DNA of 46,680 bases from a virus, in the IMG/VR virus record IMGVR_UViG_3300021364_000041, positions 1-46,680 of that record; one strand, 5' to 3'. Shown one piece after another: positions 8,104-16,848 of this stretch (its first letter is position 1; each line of letters starts with the position of its first letter). A program made the position numbers and the translations under genes. Under the pieces are notes generated by a model. The model did no database searches, was not told the origin of the DNA, and worked only from the letters and a program-made list of their open reading frames with translations.

Positions 8104-8875
8104 TGTAATACTGTTCCTTAATAAGATCGGCTATACATATTCTATTTGTATAGTTTCTTTTAAATTTATTATACACTGGATCTTGTGTATTTGCAAGCCA
8201 TACTGCATCACTCGGTTCAAAATTAAGTTCAGCACATATGTTACGCTGATATGGTTCTAGTGTACGATACACAACAGCAGGATCGACACAGTTCATCAAG
8301 TGTTCGCCAAGTCCCATACTATAATAGTTATAATACTTAGCACTTTGATGTAATGCTTGTAAACGCTGATCTGGTTTCCTGCTAAAGTAATAGCCTATTC
8401 TATAGTTACGTAATCCAAAACACTTACTAAAACTGAAAAATACACGTTCAACATTATCTGTTATTGTAATATGCTGTTTAGCAGTACTTAAAAGATATGC
8501 TAAATCTAGCACCACAGGACGATCATCAGGTATATTTCTAAAGTTGCCGTCGTAGCTAGTAGGATTACTAACATAAACAACTTCTCCATCTGTTTTACCT
8601 GTAACCCACTGGTAGTCGCCTGGTGTTATTTCAATGGTTCTATTTTCTTGCCACTGCCAATAGTTAAGAGCTTCAGTTATTCCATTAACAGGGTAAATAT
8701 ATTCAAAATTTGATAAATCAACATAAGGCCGAAGATAGTCTACAATTTTTGTCTCAAGAGTTCGTATGGCAATATGATCTCGAAAACGATAACTTTCAAC
8801 TGCTGATACTACTTCTCGAACAGGGAAAGTTCTTATAGCCATACTCTGATTAAGTATTTGTGTTTGTTTATCCAT
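8090..8875 (-). CDS. Small PLP-dependent aminotransferase-like protein (fold type I)
   Basis: About 261 residues from ATG 8875, shorter than usual class I/II aminotransferases (about 350-400). The order of motifs is right: VSNPTSYDG (Asn104, like the NPxNPTG strand), VVLDLAYLLS (Asp124, pyridine nitrogen partner), and FFSFSKCFGLRNYRIGYY with Lys151 as the PLP Schiff-base lysine. The usual C-terminal arginine that holds the carboxylate is not obvious. A GTG at 8902 would extend it by 9 residues into the desaturase gene; ATG 8875 immediately follows that stop. It could aminate a keto sugar or an amino-acid precursor. It ends in TAG within the start of the next gene. Confidence 0.72.
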   Translation of the reverse strand: MDKQTQILNQSMAIRTFPVREVVSAVESYRFRDHIAIRTLETKIVDYLRPYVDLSNFEYIYPVNGITEALNYWQWQENRTIEITPGDYQWVTGKTDGEVVYVSNPTSYDGNFRNIPDDRPVVLDLAYLLSTAKQHITITDNVERVFFSFSKCFGLRNYRIGYYFSRKPDQRLQALHQSAKYYNYYSMGLGEHLMNCVDPAVVYRTLEPYQRNICAELNFEPSDAVWLANTQDPVYNKFKRNYTNRICIADLIKEQYYNDTE

Positions 8876-8876
8876 A

Positions 8877-9527
8877 TTAAGCGTTTTTAAATATGCCGAC
8901 ACGTATTAGCTGTTGTACTATCCAGCCGCCTGTGTCCCAGCGATGTAGTCGAATACGTCTGAAATTATTGTGATGTTCACGATGGTATCCTTCGCCGGCA
9001 ATTAACAAATTCAACCACGGCACATTTGATCCACCTTCTTCACGATGTCCTATAGTGTTCAATAATCCGAATCCTAATTTAGCGTGTATAAAAGGCATAA
9101 GTGCAAATGCTACAAAGAATTTAAAACTGATCAACAAGCTGATGATCCATACCACTGCTACAATTTTAAACCAATGATGATGGCAGAATACTAAAAGTGG
9201 ATTGGCAAATAAATCTTTTGCATACTTTATAGGTATACGAGGTATGTCCCATGTTGTTAATAATACTTTCCAATATCCTACATGTTTCCAACTGTGTGGA
9301 TCTTCAGGACCATCGCTGTGTACATGATGCATTCTATGACTTGCGATCCATCCAATGGGACTACGAATAACTGCAATCATAAGCATTGCAAGTCCAATAA
9401 CTTCAAACCAAATCGGTACACGGAATTGTTTATGGCAATAATATCTGTGAAGTAAAATACTAGCACCCCAATGAGAAATTAATGTTCCCCATAAGTATCC
9501 GATTATAATTACATATATCCAATCCAT
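8877..9527 (-). CDS. Membrane fatty-acid desaturase (acyl-CoA delta-9 type)
   Basis: A 216-residue integral membrane protein with the three histidine boxes of stearoyl-CoA-type desaturases: HRYYCHK (27-33), HRMHH (64-68) and HREHHNN (182-188), which hold a di-iron centre. Hydrophobic segments lie near 4-18, 40-55 and 115-145. The reaction is O2-dependent insertion of a double bond in an acyl chain at the cytoplasmic face of the membrane. It is somewhat shorter than bacterial homologues (about 270-300) but no box is missing. Start and the upstream stop share one base (TAATG). Carrying it would let a phage change host membrane fluidity or make an unsaturated acyl group. Confidence 0.9.
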   Translation of the reverse strand: MDWIYVIIIGYLWGTLISHWGASILLHRYYCHKQFRVPIWFEVIGLAMLMIAVIRSPIGWIASHRMHHVHSDGPEDPHSWKHVGYWKVLLTTWDIPRIPIKYAKDLFANPLLVFCHHHWFKIVAVVWIISLLISFKFFVAFALMPFIHAKLGFGLLNTIGHREEGGSNVPWLNLLIAGEGYHREHHNNFRRIRLHRWDTGGWIVQQLIRVGIFKNA

Positions 9528-10243
9528 TAAATTTTCCTCACAGCATCGATACTTTCTTGCCAGGTTCGAGTTGCGCTTTCAAAATTAATATTTGCAATAA
9601 CTCTATGTTTATTGCCTCTATTGATTGCTTCGTGCCATTGTTTGACATTCCATAATACAGGTCTATCAGTTAATGCATATCTACAGACTGCTTCATCGTC
9701 TGTTAAAAGATAACGTTCGTTATCTTTGTTGTATGTTTTCCAGTAATACTCACTCCAGTATACTCCTATGCTAGGATCATCGGGTATATATCCATCAACA
9801 TCTTCGTATTCAGGAAAACTTGTAATAGTGTTTTCGTCGCAGCCGGCAATTGGAAAAATTAAACTTGCTACACTTGATGTATAATGATGTCTATGACAAA
9901 AGAATAAATGCTCTACACTTTTAAAACTTGGCTGTGTTATATCACTTTGAAAAAACTTAATTGCTTTTGTAAATCCAATTTCTCCCATTAAGTCGCTTAA
10001 TTCTTTGTACTGTGGAATGTCTGACAAGTATACCACTTGCATTAATGGCTTGTCTGGATCATATAAAGCATAGTGTTCTTTAATATTTTCTTTAAAAAAA
10101 TCACTCTCAGGTTCTTGTGTATATATGTTTGGTAAATGCGAAAATATTTCCATACATTGTTCGTACATCCATTGCATACGATCTGTTAACTCAGGTTCGT
10201 ATACAAAAGGTTTTGATTTTTCAATATCTGTTAATACTGGCAT
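9527..10243 (-). CDS. 2OG-Fe(II) oxygenase-like protein with HxH in place of HxD
   Basis: A 238-residue protein. The C-terminal part PVLWNVKQWHEAINRGNKHRVIANINFE looks like the last strands of a 2OG oxygenase, with His204 as metal ligand and Arg214 for 2-oxoglutarate. The first metal motif position reads FFCHRHHYTSSVASLIFPI, so H-x-D is replaced by a histidine cluster (117, 119, 120). The N-terminal half is unrecognised. It is first in a nine-gene minus unit: AAAGGA lies about 7 nt upstream of ATG 10243 and a late-promoter octamer 19 nt upstream. It might be an active non-classical oxygenase or a cupin that lost hydroxylation. Confidence 0.55.
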   Translation of the reverse strand: MPVLTDIEKSKPFVYEPELTDRMQWMYEQCMEIFSHLPNIYTQEPESDFFKENIKEHYALYDPDKPLMQVVYLSDIPQYKELSDLMGEIGFTKAIKFFQSDITQPSFKSVEHLFFCHRHHYTSSVASLIFPIAGCDENTITSFPEYEDVDGYIPDDPSIGVYWSEYYWKTYNKDNERYLLTDDEAVCRYALTDRPVLWNVKQWHEAINRGNKHRVIANINFESATRTWQESIDAVRKI

Positions 10244-10261
10244 GAGAGTTCCTTTGTATTA

Positions 10262-11383
10262 CTATTTATCTAGAATTTTTCGCTTGGGTATTTTACTATC
10301 AGCACTACTAACACATGCAGGTGTTGTACAAACACGTGGTCCATCAAACAGTTTAAATCCTGTTTCTATATTACCTAGAGGAACATCATGACAACTGTAG
10401 CTACGCTTAATACTACCGTCAGGCTCACGGATAATAATACCGCTATACCCACTTTGACACATCCATCCTTCAAACTTGTTAAATCCGAAAGCATTAAATC
10501 TCTCCGCTTGATCCATATACCATTTTTTGCCTTTACTATCTGTAAACTCTACTTGCATATGCCATGGTACACTTTTGTCGTTTTCGCCTATTGCATAAGG
10601 CGGCAATTCGAAACTTGGCCTTGGACGATCTGCCCATTTTCGCTTTGACTCAGTATACGCCATTTGCGGCATACCGTTCCACAATCGCTGTAACATTTCA
10701 TCTGAATAACCGTCCACGACTCTTGACGCCGTTGGGTCGGATTGTGGCTTGAGGGTAACGTTGATTCCTTGTTCGTGGAAGAATAAAGCATTTTCCCAAT
10801 CTTTTTCAAACCACTCCGGAACCATGACCATATTGATAGTAATTTGTACATCGTGTTCCTGACACAGGATCAACTTGTCTGCAAAGTCCTGCATTTTCTC
10901 ACGTGTATTTAAGTGTTCAGTGTGTAAACTAGCGGTTATACTTGCTCTATGAAACGGTTTTGCACGTTCTACATAGTCCTCAAACCAACTCATCGGTCTA
11001 GAACAGTTACTTGTCATGTGTATACTAGTGTAATTAGTATTAGGCACATCATCAGCCAGATACCCCAATATGTCCAAGTATCCAGGGTGGAAGGTAGGCT
11101 CGCCCCCACTAAGACTAAAGTGAAAACTATTAAATCCATTATCACGTGCTTGCCTCTTTATTTCATCAATAGTCTTAAGACATAAGTCGGTGGGTCTGTG
11201 GTCTTTACGGTCTGATCGGGCGTAGGGCCAACAATAGCTGCAACGATAATTGCAAAACCTACCAAGTAACCAACTAACAGTAAACAAATCTCTGTAAAGA
11301 AGAGTACGTTGACCCACTTGTACGATGTCGTCGTATGGGATTTTGGTAAAATCATATTCACTCCATTTTAAATCTTCAGTCAT
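10262..11383 (-). CDS. Radical SAM protein (GGEPT class) next to a PP-loop ATPase
   Basis: A 373-residue radical SAM enzyme with cysteines 44, 48 and 51 in FCNYRCSYCWPY, the SAM-binding FSLSGGEPTFHPGYLDIL, and a C-terminal region with CQSGYSGIIIREPDG, YSCHDVPLG and a CTTPACV pair that may hold an auxiliary cluster (SPASM-like). The start is ATG 11383, preceded by GGAGAA 11 nt upstream; the longer TTG frame would start inside that site. The lead-in TVSWLLGRFCNYRCSYC resembles TVTWDVGRRCNYDCTYC of the gene at 14243, so these two are paralogues. It lies just after the QueC-like gene and is last in its transcription unit. Substrate unknown. Confidence 0.88.
   Translation of the reverse strand: MTEDLKWSEYDFTKIPYDDIVQVGQRTLLYRDLFTVSWLLGRFCNYRCSYCWPYARSDRKDHRPTDLCLKTIDEIKRQARDNGFNSFHFSLSGGEPTFHPGYLDILGYLADDVPNTNYTSIHMTSNCSRPMSWFEDYVERAKPFHRASITASLHTEHLNTREKMQDFADKLILCQEHDVQITINMVMVPEWFEKDWENALFFHEQGINVTLKPQSDPTASRVVDGYSDEMLQRLWNGMPQMAYTESKRKWADRPRPSFELPPYAIGENDKSVPWHMQVEFTDSKGKKWYMDQAERFNAFGFNKFEGWMCQSGYSGIIIREPDGSIKRSYSCHDVPLGNIETGFKLFDGPRVCTTPACVSSADSKIPKRKILDK
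10263..10270 (-). promoter_or_regulatory. Late promoter octamer GATAAATA embedded in a stop codon
   Basis: Minus-strand GATAAATA lies 19 nt before ATG 10243, predicting a leader of about 14 nt that carries AAAGGA. The same bases encode the last two residues (Asp-Lys) and most of the TAG stop of the upstream radical SAM gene (10262-10264), so promoter and stop codon are superimposed. Confidence 0.65.
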
Positions 11384-11387
11384 AATA

Positions 11388-12101
11388 TTAAAATTCTCCA
11401 AAAGCCCATTTACGTTCTAAACACCACCAGCATTTACCACATGGTTTATATTCAAAATCAGGCTTGTAATATGTGTGTACTGGAATATCTTCGCAACTTC
11501 TTGTTAATTGTAGCAAATCATCAACATTATATTGTTTATACATATCTGCAATAAATCTTTTATCTACATTTACAAATGGCAAGTAATATCCTTTATCAAA
11601 ATATTCCCATGCTGTTTGCCAAGTCGGATTATTTCTATTTGCAGACCTGTCACTAACTTCTAGTGTATTTACTAAGTTAATATTTTGATTGTTTATATTT
11701 TCAACTGTTACATCATCGGGAGGAATTGCTGTAATTCCAGAGATCACACAATCGATTCTGCTTTCCTCAAATAACTGTTTTTCAAAATCTCTTACGTAAG
11801 ACATTTGTTGTGTATCTCTGTAAAAATTATAGTGTATGTCGAAGTTATCAAATTTGAGATTATCGATTGTATAATTTATTACATCAGCAGCTTTACGCCC
11901 ATTCCATCTATGTTTTTCGTCGTTCGAACAACTTATTACATTAATTTTAGTATCGTTACGATTATTATCCTTAAGATATTTAACTATCATATATAATAAA
12001 ATACTACTATCAGCACCGCCACTGCAACGTACACCCAGCTGATGTTTATCATCTGGTATCTCAAAATTTATAGTCTGTTCAAAGCTATCGCTTAATAACA
12101 T
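11388..12101 (-). CDS. QueC-like PP-loop ATPase
   Basis: A 237-residue N-type ATP pyrophosphatase. The PP-loop is CSGGADSS (Ser27 to Ser33). The C-terminus has LTRSCED followed by PCGKCWWCLERKWAF, matching the zinc-binding SCY...CGxCxxCxxR..GF tail of QueC (7-cyano-7-deazaguanine synthase), which turns a carboxylate into an amide and nitrile using ATP and ammonia. No FolE, QueD or QueE is visible, so a true preQ0 route is not shown; a related ATP-dependent amidation is possible. ATG 12101 overlaps the upstream stop by one base (TAATG) and has AGAGGA before it. Radical SAM genes lie on both sides. Confidence 0.8.
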   Translation of the reverse strand: MLLSDSFEQTINFEIPDDKHQLGVRCSGGADSSILLYMIVKYLKDNNRNDTKINVISCSNDEKHRWNGRKAADVINYTIDNLKFDNFDIHYNFYRDTQQMSYVRDFEKQLFEESRIDCVISGITAIPPDDVTVENINNQNINLVNTLEVSDRSANRNNPTWQTAWEYFDKGYYLPFVNVDKRFIADMYKQYNVDDLLQLTRSCEDIPVHTYYKPDFEYKPCGKCWWCLERKWAFGEF

Positions 12102-13060
12102 TATAAATCCTCTTTGATAAATGTATCTCGTTTCATTTGTTTGCAGACTTGCATACACCTAGGCATTGGCTGATCACTATCCCAACTGTTTTGAATACCT
12201 TGCCAAATATCACTATGTATTGCATCTTCAATAGTTGCGTGTTTAAGGTTAATAGTTTGCATATAATCGTTATTTTTTAATAATGATTCAAACTCATCTT
12301 TATGTTCTTCGCTTGCACTATATTCTAACATCTTACTATTTAAATGACAACATGGGATAACATTGCCCATATGGTTAATAAAGATACGTTTTTGATTTCC
12401 GTACTTACAACTAACATATGGTATTTCAGGAGCATTGTCAATCTTTTCCGTTTTTGCAGCCTTGACTGTATCTCCTTTTGATTGTTTACGATGACTGATT
12501 ATTGTTTTAAAACTTTTAAATCCTTCGTCTGTTGCACGTTGTTTAGCTTCTTCAAGTTGGTGTTCGTTATGTTCAAATACAATAAATTGCCAATTGCTAC
12601 GTCCGCCTGCAGCATTAAACGCTCGAAAATTTTGTTCTACTTTTACAAAATTACTTCCTTCTCTGTATACTTCACTAAGTTCATCGCTTCCGTCGATTCC
12701 CCAAGTAACTGCATGACTGCTAGGTAATATACCTGCTAATTCTTCCCACCACTTAGTGGTACGTAAACTGCCGTTGGTAGCAATGTTTATGTGTGCGTTC
12801 CAATCTGCAAAATGTCGTATAATATCAAAAAATTGTGGATGACTAGTTGGTTCATCTACACTACCACAAAAATTAATAATCTTAATATTAGGAAACATTG
12901 ATTTTTGAAAACGTTCACGTATTGTATCTATAGTAATATATTCTTTATTTAATATTTTATCAGCATGTTTTGACAATACACGAAAGCACCCTTTGCATTC
13001 AATATTACAAAAACTAGTAAGCTCTATATCAAGCCATTCGATTGTGTCCATTGTCCACAT
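12101..13060 (-). CDS. Radical SAM protein, HNEHQ subgroup
   Basis: About 319 residues from ATG 13060, which shares one base with the upstream stop and has GAGGAA in front. The cluster cysteines are 18, 22 and 25 in SFCNIECKGC. The usual GGE is replaced by NFCGSVDEPTSHP, and a VFEHNEHQLEEAKQRA segment matches the genes at 23459 and 25933. Later come SCKYGNQKRIFINHMGNVIPCC and a terminal RCMQVCKQM, a SPASM-like cysteine set for auxiliary cluster(s). This is one of three paralogues scattered in the window. It probably modifies a peptide or small molecule; nothing in the sequence names the target. Confidence 0.85.
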   Translation of the reverse strand: MWTMDTIEWLDIELTSFCNIECKGCFRVLSKHADKILNKEYITIDTIRERFQKSMFPNIKIINFCGSVDEPTSHPQFFDIIRHFADWNAHINIATNGSLRTTKWWEELAGILPSSHAVTWGIDGSDELSEVYREGSNFVKVEQNFRAFNAAGGRSNWQFIVFEHNEHQLEEAKQRATDEGFKSFKTIISHRKQSKGDTVKAAKTEKIDNAPEIPYVSCKYGNQKRIFINHMGNVIPCCHLNSKMLEYSASEEHKDEFESLLKNNDYMQTINLKHATIEDAIHSDIWQGIQNSWDSDQPMPRCMQVCKQMKRDTFIKEDL

Positions 13061-13620
13061 TAATACCATTCCTCACTTTGCATTGGGTCAACACTAATTT
13101 CATTTATGTTAATATTCTTTGGTTGATCTATTAACCACTTAATATAATTTGCAGCCGTATCAATATCCATACATTTCCTGTCAGGGTGTTTGTGTTGATT
13201 ATTACTTAATGTACCAAAACTAATATAACTAACTTTCGGTGCACTACTCCACACTCCGCCAATTGCTAATGTATTACTATAATCACGTAGTGCCTTTTTT
13301 TCTGCATTATAAAGCCACGGCTTTCCGTTCTTTACTCTGTCAGTTGTACTACCAATCACTACAATATGTGCGTTATTTTTAACTTCTATTAGCTTTTTAT
13401 ATACAGCATCTAGTAGTACAGTTTGTTGAAACTGCCATAGTGCAGCACAAATAATAATTACATCATTTGTTGAAGCTAAATTAGAAAACTTTGTTCTACC
13501 ATCTGCAGTAGTTAAGTCAATTCCGCCAGCTTGCTTACTTACAAAAGTAGCATCTGGATATAATTTATATAATGCTCCAGCAATACCAAAATCTTTATTG
13601 CCACTAATTAACAAGTTCAT
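13060..13620 (-). CDS. SDR-like NAD(P)-binding protein
   Basis: A 186-residue Rossmann protein opening with LLISGNKDFGIAGALYK, a degenerate SDR glycine motif, then NDVIIICAALWQ in place of the NNAG strand, HIVVIGSTTD and WLYNAEKKALRDYS with the YxxxK pair. It is similar in size and role to the SDR at 912 but the motifs differ enough that they need not be recent duplicates. An ATGA overlap links it to the nitroreductase upstream and a TAATG overlap to the radical SAM gene downstream. A reductase acting on a product of this cluster is plausible; substrate unknown. Confidence 0.65.
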   Translation of the reverse strand: MNLLISGNKDFGIAGALYKLYPDATFVSKQAGGIDLTTADGRTKFSNLASTNDVIIICAALWQFQQTVLLDAVYKKLIEVKNNAHIVVIGSTTDRVKNGKPWLYNAEKKALRDYSNTLAIGGVWSSAPKVSYISFGTLSNNQHKHPDRKCMDIDTAANYIKWLIDQPKNININEISVDPMQSEEWY

Positions 13621-14246
13621 ATTAATACCGTTTGAATTGTCTTGGAATGGGGATTAATATTTTTTAAAACATTTTCATTATCATCTAGTACTGTAGTCCA
13701 TTTATGTTTAGTATTTGGAAATCCTATACCTAGTTGATAATGCGGTTTTTCAAATAATAGCCTGTCGGTTTCTCCTGTTGCTTCTAGCATAATATCAATA
13801 ATGTCATCCGAATCGAAACACTGATTATAGCCAGTTCGATAACCCATTGCATTTGCTGCTAGTGCAACTGCACCGCTACTTATTCCCATAGCTGTTCTGG
13901 AATTTAATAACCATGGATCGTAATGACCTAAACGATTGAATTCTTCACCTACATCTTCGGGCTTAGTCTCAAACCATGTAAAAACAACTGGCGCATCAAC
14001 TTGTGAATTTCTATTAATTGTAGACGGATTGTTTGGATCAATCGCCACATTGTAAAATTTACGGTTGATTGTAGGATCAGTTGACACAACTAACTTGTAA
14101 TATGCTTCATTTGCTTTTGTAGGCATATTTGTTGCTATTTCAATTAATGCATTTACATGATCTTCAGGAACAGTTTGCGTACGATCCCAATTACGTTGAC
14201 AGTGCTCCGCATTACTACTTGCTAAAATTAAATCTTCTATATTCAT
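13617..14246 (-). CDS. Nitroreductase-family flavoprotein
   Basis: A 209-residue protein with a nitroreductase-like layout: an N-terminal helix with CQRNWDRTQTVPEDHVNALIEIAT, the NMPTKANEAYYKLVVST phrase where the FMN-binding strand lies, the diagnostic ISSGAVALAANAMGYRTG helix, and YQLGIGFPNTKHK near the end. Family members use FMN and NAD(P)H to reduce nitro groups, quinones or enones, and some dehydrogenate or dehalogenate. It is tied by ATGA overlaps to the radical SAM gene upstream and the SDR downstream, so it probably acts in the same pathway. No covalent flavin motif seen. Confidence 0.85.
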   Translation of the reverse strand: MNIEDLILASSNAEHCQRNWDRTQTVPEDHVNALIEIATNMPTKANEAYYKLVVSTDPTINRKFYNVAIDPNNPSTINRNSQVDAPVVFTWFETKPEDVGEEFNRLGHYDPWLLNSRTAMGISSGAVALAANAMGYRTGYNQCFDSDDIIDIMLEATGETDRLLFEKPHYQLGIGFPNTKHKWTTVLDDNENVLKNINPHSKTIQTVLI

Positions 14247-15457
14247 TTTGTATTCTCAAATATACTCATATCTTCTATGTGTTGTGGCATGATCTTCATG
14301 AGATCATCACGTTCAATGCTTTTCGGAGTACACATTCCGCAGCCACAATGTTTTCCTGGCCCTAATGGGCATGTAATGATAGGCATTGTTTTATTTTCTA
14401 AGTTATTTCTAAATTCGTCAATGATTTTATCGCACTCTGATATTGTACCAATAGGACCACGTGTACCATCAAAACGTGCTTGACAAGTTTGGTGATGCCA
14501 TATAGTATCTGTTTGTTGTTCAATATGTAAAAAGAACCAGTTGACACTACACTGCCAGTTGCGAAATTTTGCAAAATCTAAGAATGTACTTTTTGTCCAA
14601 CAACCATCACTTCCGCACGTCTCCATTGTTCTACTACCGCAGCAAGGCCTACCTAATTCTCTTGCAAACTTCTTTTCTTCATTTTTCTCTGTTTTGACTG
14701 CACTAGCATTATGCCCGCTTTCGGCTTCAGTTTCTTCTGTAGTCTTGTTTAGTGCAGCATTTTTATCTGCCCAGTAATCTTTCATCCACTGTAACTGTTC
14801 ATCTGTATAACGATGCGCATATGAATTTTTTGAATCTTCATGTTCTCCAATCATGCGTGGAACATATCCAATGCCGTCACGTTCAAACTGCATACATAAG
14901 TCTTTGCATTCATCCCAATATTCTGCGTGGAACATCACATTAATTTTAATCGGAAAGCCTTTCTCAGTTAAGTAATAGATATTGTTTATAACTTGTTTCT
15001 TTAAACTGGCATGAGCTTCAGCATGATAACTAATAGTCATAAAGCCATAATTTTCACAAACACTATCGGCCATCTTTTTACCGAATGCACCATTACTAGT
15101 AATAGTTAAATTCATAAAAAAGTCGTCTTTATACTTTTCTTTATACGTCTGCTGCAACCATTCACCAAACGCTAAAAAGTTTGGATTATTAGTTGGCTCG
15201 CCACCTGTAAAATTAATGTTTAGTCTTTTATTCTTTTTGTAAGGAAACATTAAAGTAGCATAATCAAAAATAAACTGACCGGTTTTCTTTAATGTTTCTA
15301 GATCTGCATGTGGACTAAAGTTATCATGTCTGTGCGGAGGACAATATGTACAGTCGTAATTACAACGTCTGCCTACATCCCATGTTACTGTTAAATTATC
15401 ACCGTCTAATAAGTTAATTGCGGTAAAGTCTTTGTATTCTAATTCTAAATCTTTCAT
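14243..15457 (-). CDS. Radical SAM protein with cysteine-rich C-terminus
   Basis: A 404-residue radical SAM enzyme. The cluster cysteines are 32, 36 and 39 in RCNYDCTYCPPH, with INFTGGEPTNNPNFLAFG as the SAM motif. A long C-terminal part is rich in cysteine (GRPCCGSRTMETCGSDGCW, then CPLGPGKHCGCGMC), enough for one or two auxiliary Fe-S clusters. A charged low-complexity stretch (around residues 235-270, NKTTEETEAESGHN and following) separates the two. It is a paralogue of the gene at 10262 by its lead-in strand. ATGA overlaps join it to both neighbours. Substrate unknown. Confidence 0.88.
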   Translation of the reverse strand: MKDLELEYKDFTAINLLDGDNLTVTWDVGRRCNYDCTYCPPHRHDNFSPHADLETLKKTGQFIFDYATLMFPYKKNKRLNINFTGGEPTNNPNFLAFGEWLQQTYKEKYKDDFFMNLTITSNGAFGKKMADSVCENYGFMTISYHAEAHASLKKQVINNIYYLTEKGFPIKINVMFHAEYWDECKDLCMQFERDGIGYVPRMIGEHEDSKNSYAHRYTDEQLQWMKDYWADKNAALNKTTEETEAESGHNASAVKTEKNEEKKFARELGRPCCGSRTMETCGSDGCWTKSTFLDFAKFRNWQCSVNWFFLHIEQQTDTIWHHQTCQARFDGTRGPIGTISECDKIIDEFRNNLENKTMPIITCPLGPGKHCGCGMCTPKSIERDDLMKIMPQHIEDMSIFENTK

Positions 15458-16848
15458 TTTATTGGAGTCTCCAAATATTCTACTATGCTAGGATGTAGAT
15501 AATCATTATAACACTGATTTCTACTTTTGTCAAATGCTGTGATTTCACGCAACATATTTTTTCTATCTAAATCTGTTGGTTCATAATCTTCCCATTGTTT
15601 TAAAAATGCAATGGCATTTTTTATGTTTATTGCTACTGTATCACTATTCATACTTTCGTACAATTCTATTAATTCTTTTTTAACTTTCTTACTTAAAAAT
15701 TTTACATTGATATATTTGTCTTCAGGCCAAAGTAAATCGACATAAAATACAGACCATTCTGACGCATTGTACTTTGTTAATTCTTCTTTGTATTTTAACA
15801 GCTCCGGCAAATAATGTGCATTTAACGAACTTAACACAACATTAAAACTAAAATTTTTTAAATATTTCATTTTAGGAGTCATCGGAGATTGAATCAATTG
15901 TAATTCTGTTAATAAATTTTTTAAACTCTTATCAACTATATCCCATTGCATTGGATATCTTATATATTCATAGTTTTTACCAATACTATCAATACTAGTG
16001 TTAAGTTGTAATCCTTTAAACTGTTTTAACCTGTTAATGTTTTCATTAGAAAATTTTGTCGCATTTGTATGAAACTCTAAATATATGTTTCTACTAACGT
16101 CTTTTTTAATTGCAGTATCTAAAAATTCTAAGAATGGCTTGCTCATCAATGTTTCGCCGCCAGTGGCTTTGATATGAGTCAATGTATGTATATTATCTAA
16201 TATATTATGCCATTGTTTATTATCTGCAAAATTAACAACTCTGGTACTACCGCCTTCTTTATAATTTATATCATGTTTTAGTAGTTCTGTTCTTCCCCCA
16301 CGATTTTCCCACTGTTTTTTATAATCAAATTGTTGCATTCCGCTAGTGTCTATTTCATTATCAACAAAATATTTATAATCTATTCTTAGTTTATTACTAA
16401 GACCAGGATAACACATACGACAACGTAAGTTACAGTTTTCTCCGAACGCAAAGTCAATACTTTTTAATTCTGGAGTTTTTATTAAATATTGAAATTTATA
16501 ATCATGTTCTGGATCATTTATACCAGGAGGAGTACTTTGCAATCTATAACTCTGATTACTTCCTCTGTCTTCCATTTTCCAACATGTATTACATGCATTG
16601 TGTCGGCGACCTTCTCTCATGGCATGACGAATACTTTCCATTTCTTCACCATAAAATATTTCATTAGCTGTGATATTGTGTGGTTTGTTTTTTAATTTTT
16701 CTTTTATATTCAATGGGTCAGGCGATTCCGGGCGTATACTATTACAACACGGTGATGCATTTAATATACCTGCTTTTTCATCCCATTCTTTAAGTGCTAA
16801 CAATGAAAATGGAAACCAACAGAAAGTATTGTCAGGTTTAGGTTGCAT
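15454..16848 (-). CDS. Twitch-first radical SAM protein
   Basis: A 464-residue protein. An N-terminal cysteine module (Cys10, Cys34-Cys35, and CNTC at 86-89 in ACNTCWKMED) precedes the radical SAM cluster motif CNLRCRMC (139, 143, 146), followed by TGGETL and the shared SIDSIGKNYEYIRYPMQW block. This N-terminal twitch-like layout matches what I know as twitch-domain-containing radical SAM proteins, reported in marine phages; the name is from memory. ATG 16848 overlaps the upstream PP-loop gene by 11 bp. The extra cysteines probably hold an auxiliary cluster or bind substrate. No substrate evidence. Confidence 0.85.
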   Translation of the reverse strand: MQPKPDNTFCWFPFSLLALKEWDEKAGILNASPCCNSIRPESPDPLNIKEKLKNKPHNITANEIFYGEEMESIRHAMREGRRHNACNTCWKMEDRGSNQSYRLQSTPPGINDPEHDYKFQYLIKTPELKSIDFAFGENCNLRCRMCYPGLSNKLRIDYKYFVDNEIDTSGMQQFDYKKQWENRGGRTELLKHDINYKEGGSTRVVNFADNKQWHNILDNIHTLTHIKATGGETLMSKPFLEFLDTAIKKDVSRNIYLEFHTNATKFSNENINRLKQFKGLQLNTSIDSIGKNYEYIRYPMQWDIVDKSLKNLLTELQLIQSPMTPKMKYLKNFSFNVVLSSLNAHYLPELLKYKEELTKYNASEWSVFYVDLLWPEDKYINVKFLSKKVKKELIELYESMNSDTVAINIKNAIAFLKQWEDYEPTDLDRKNMLREITAFDKSRNQCYNDYLHPSIVEYLETPIK

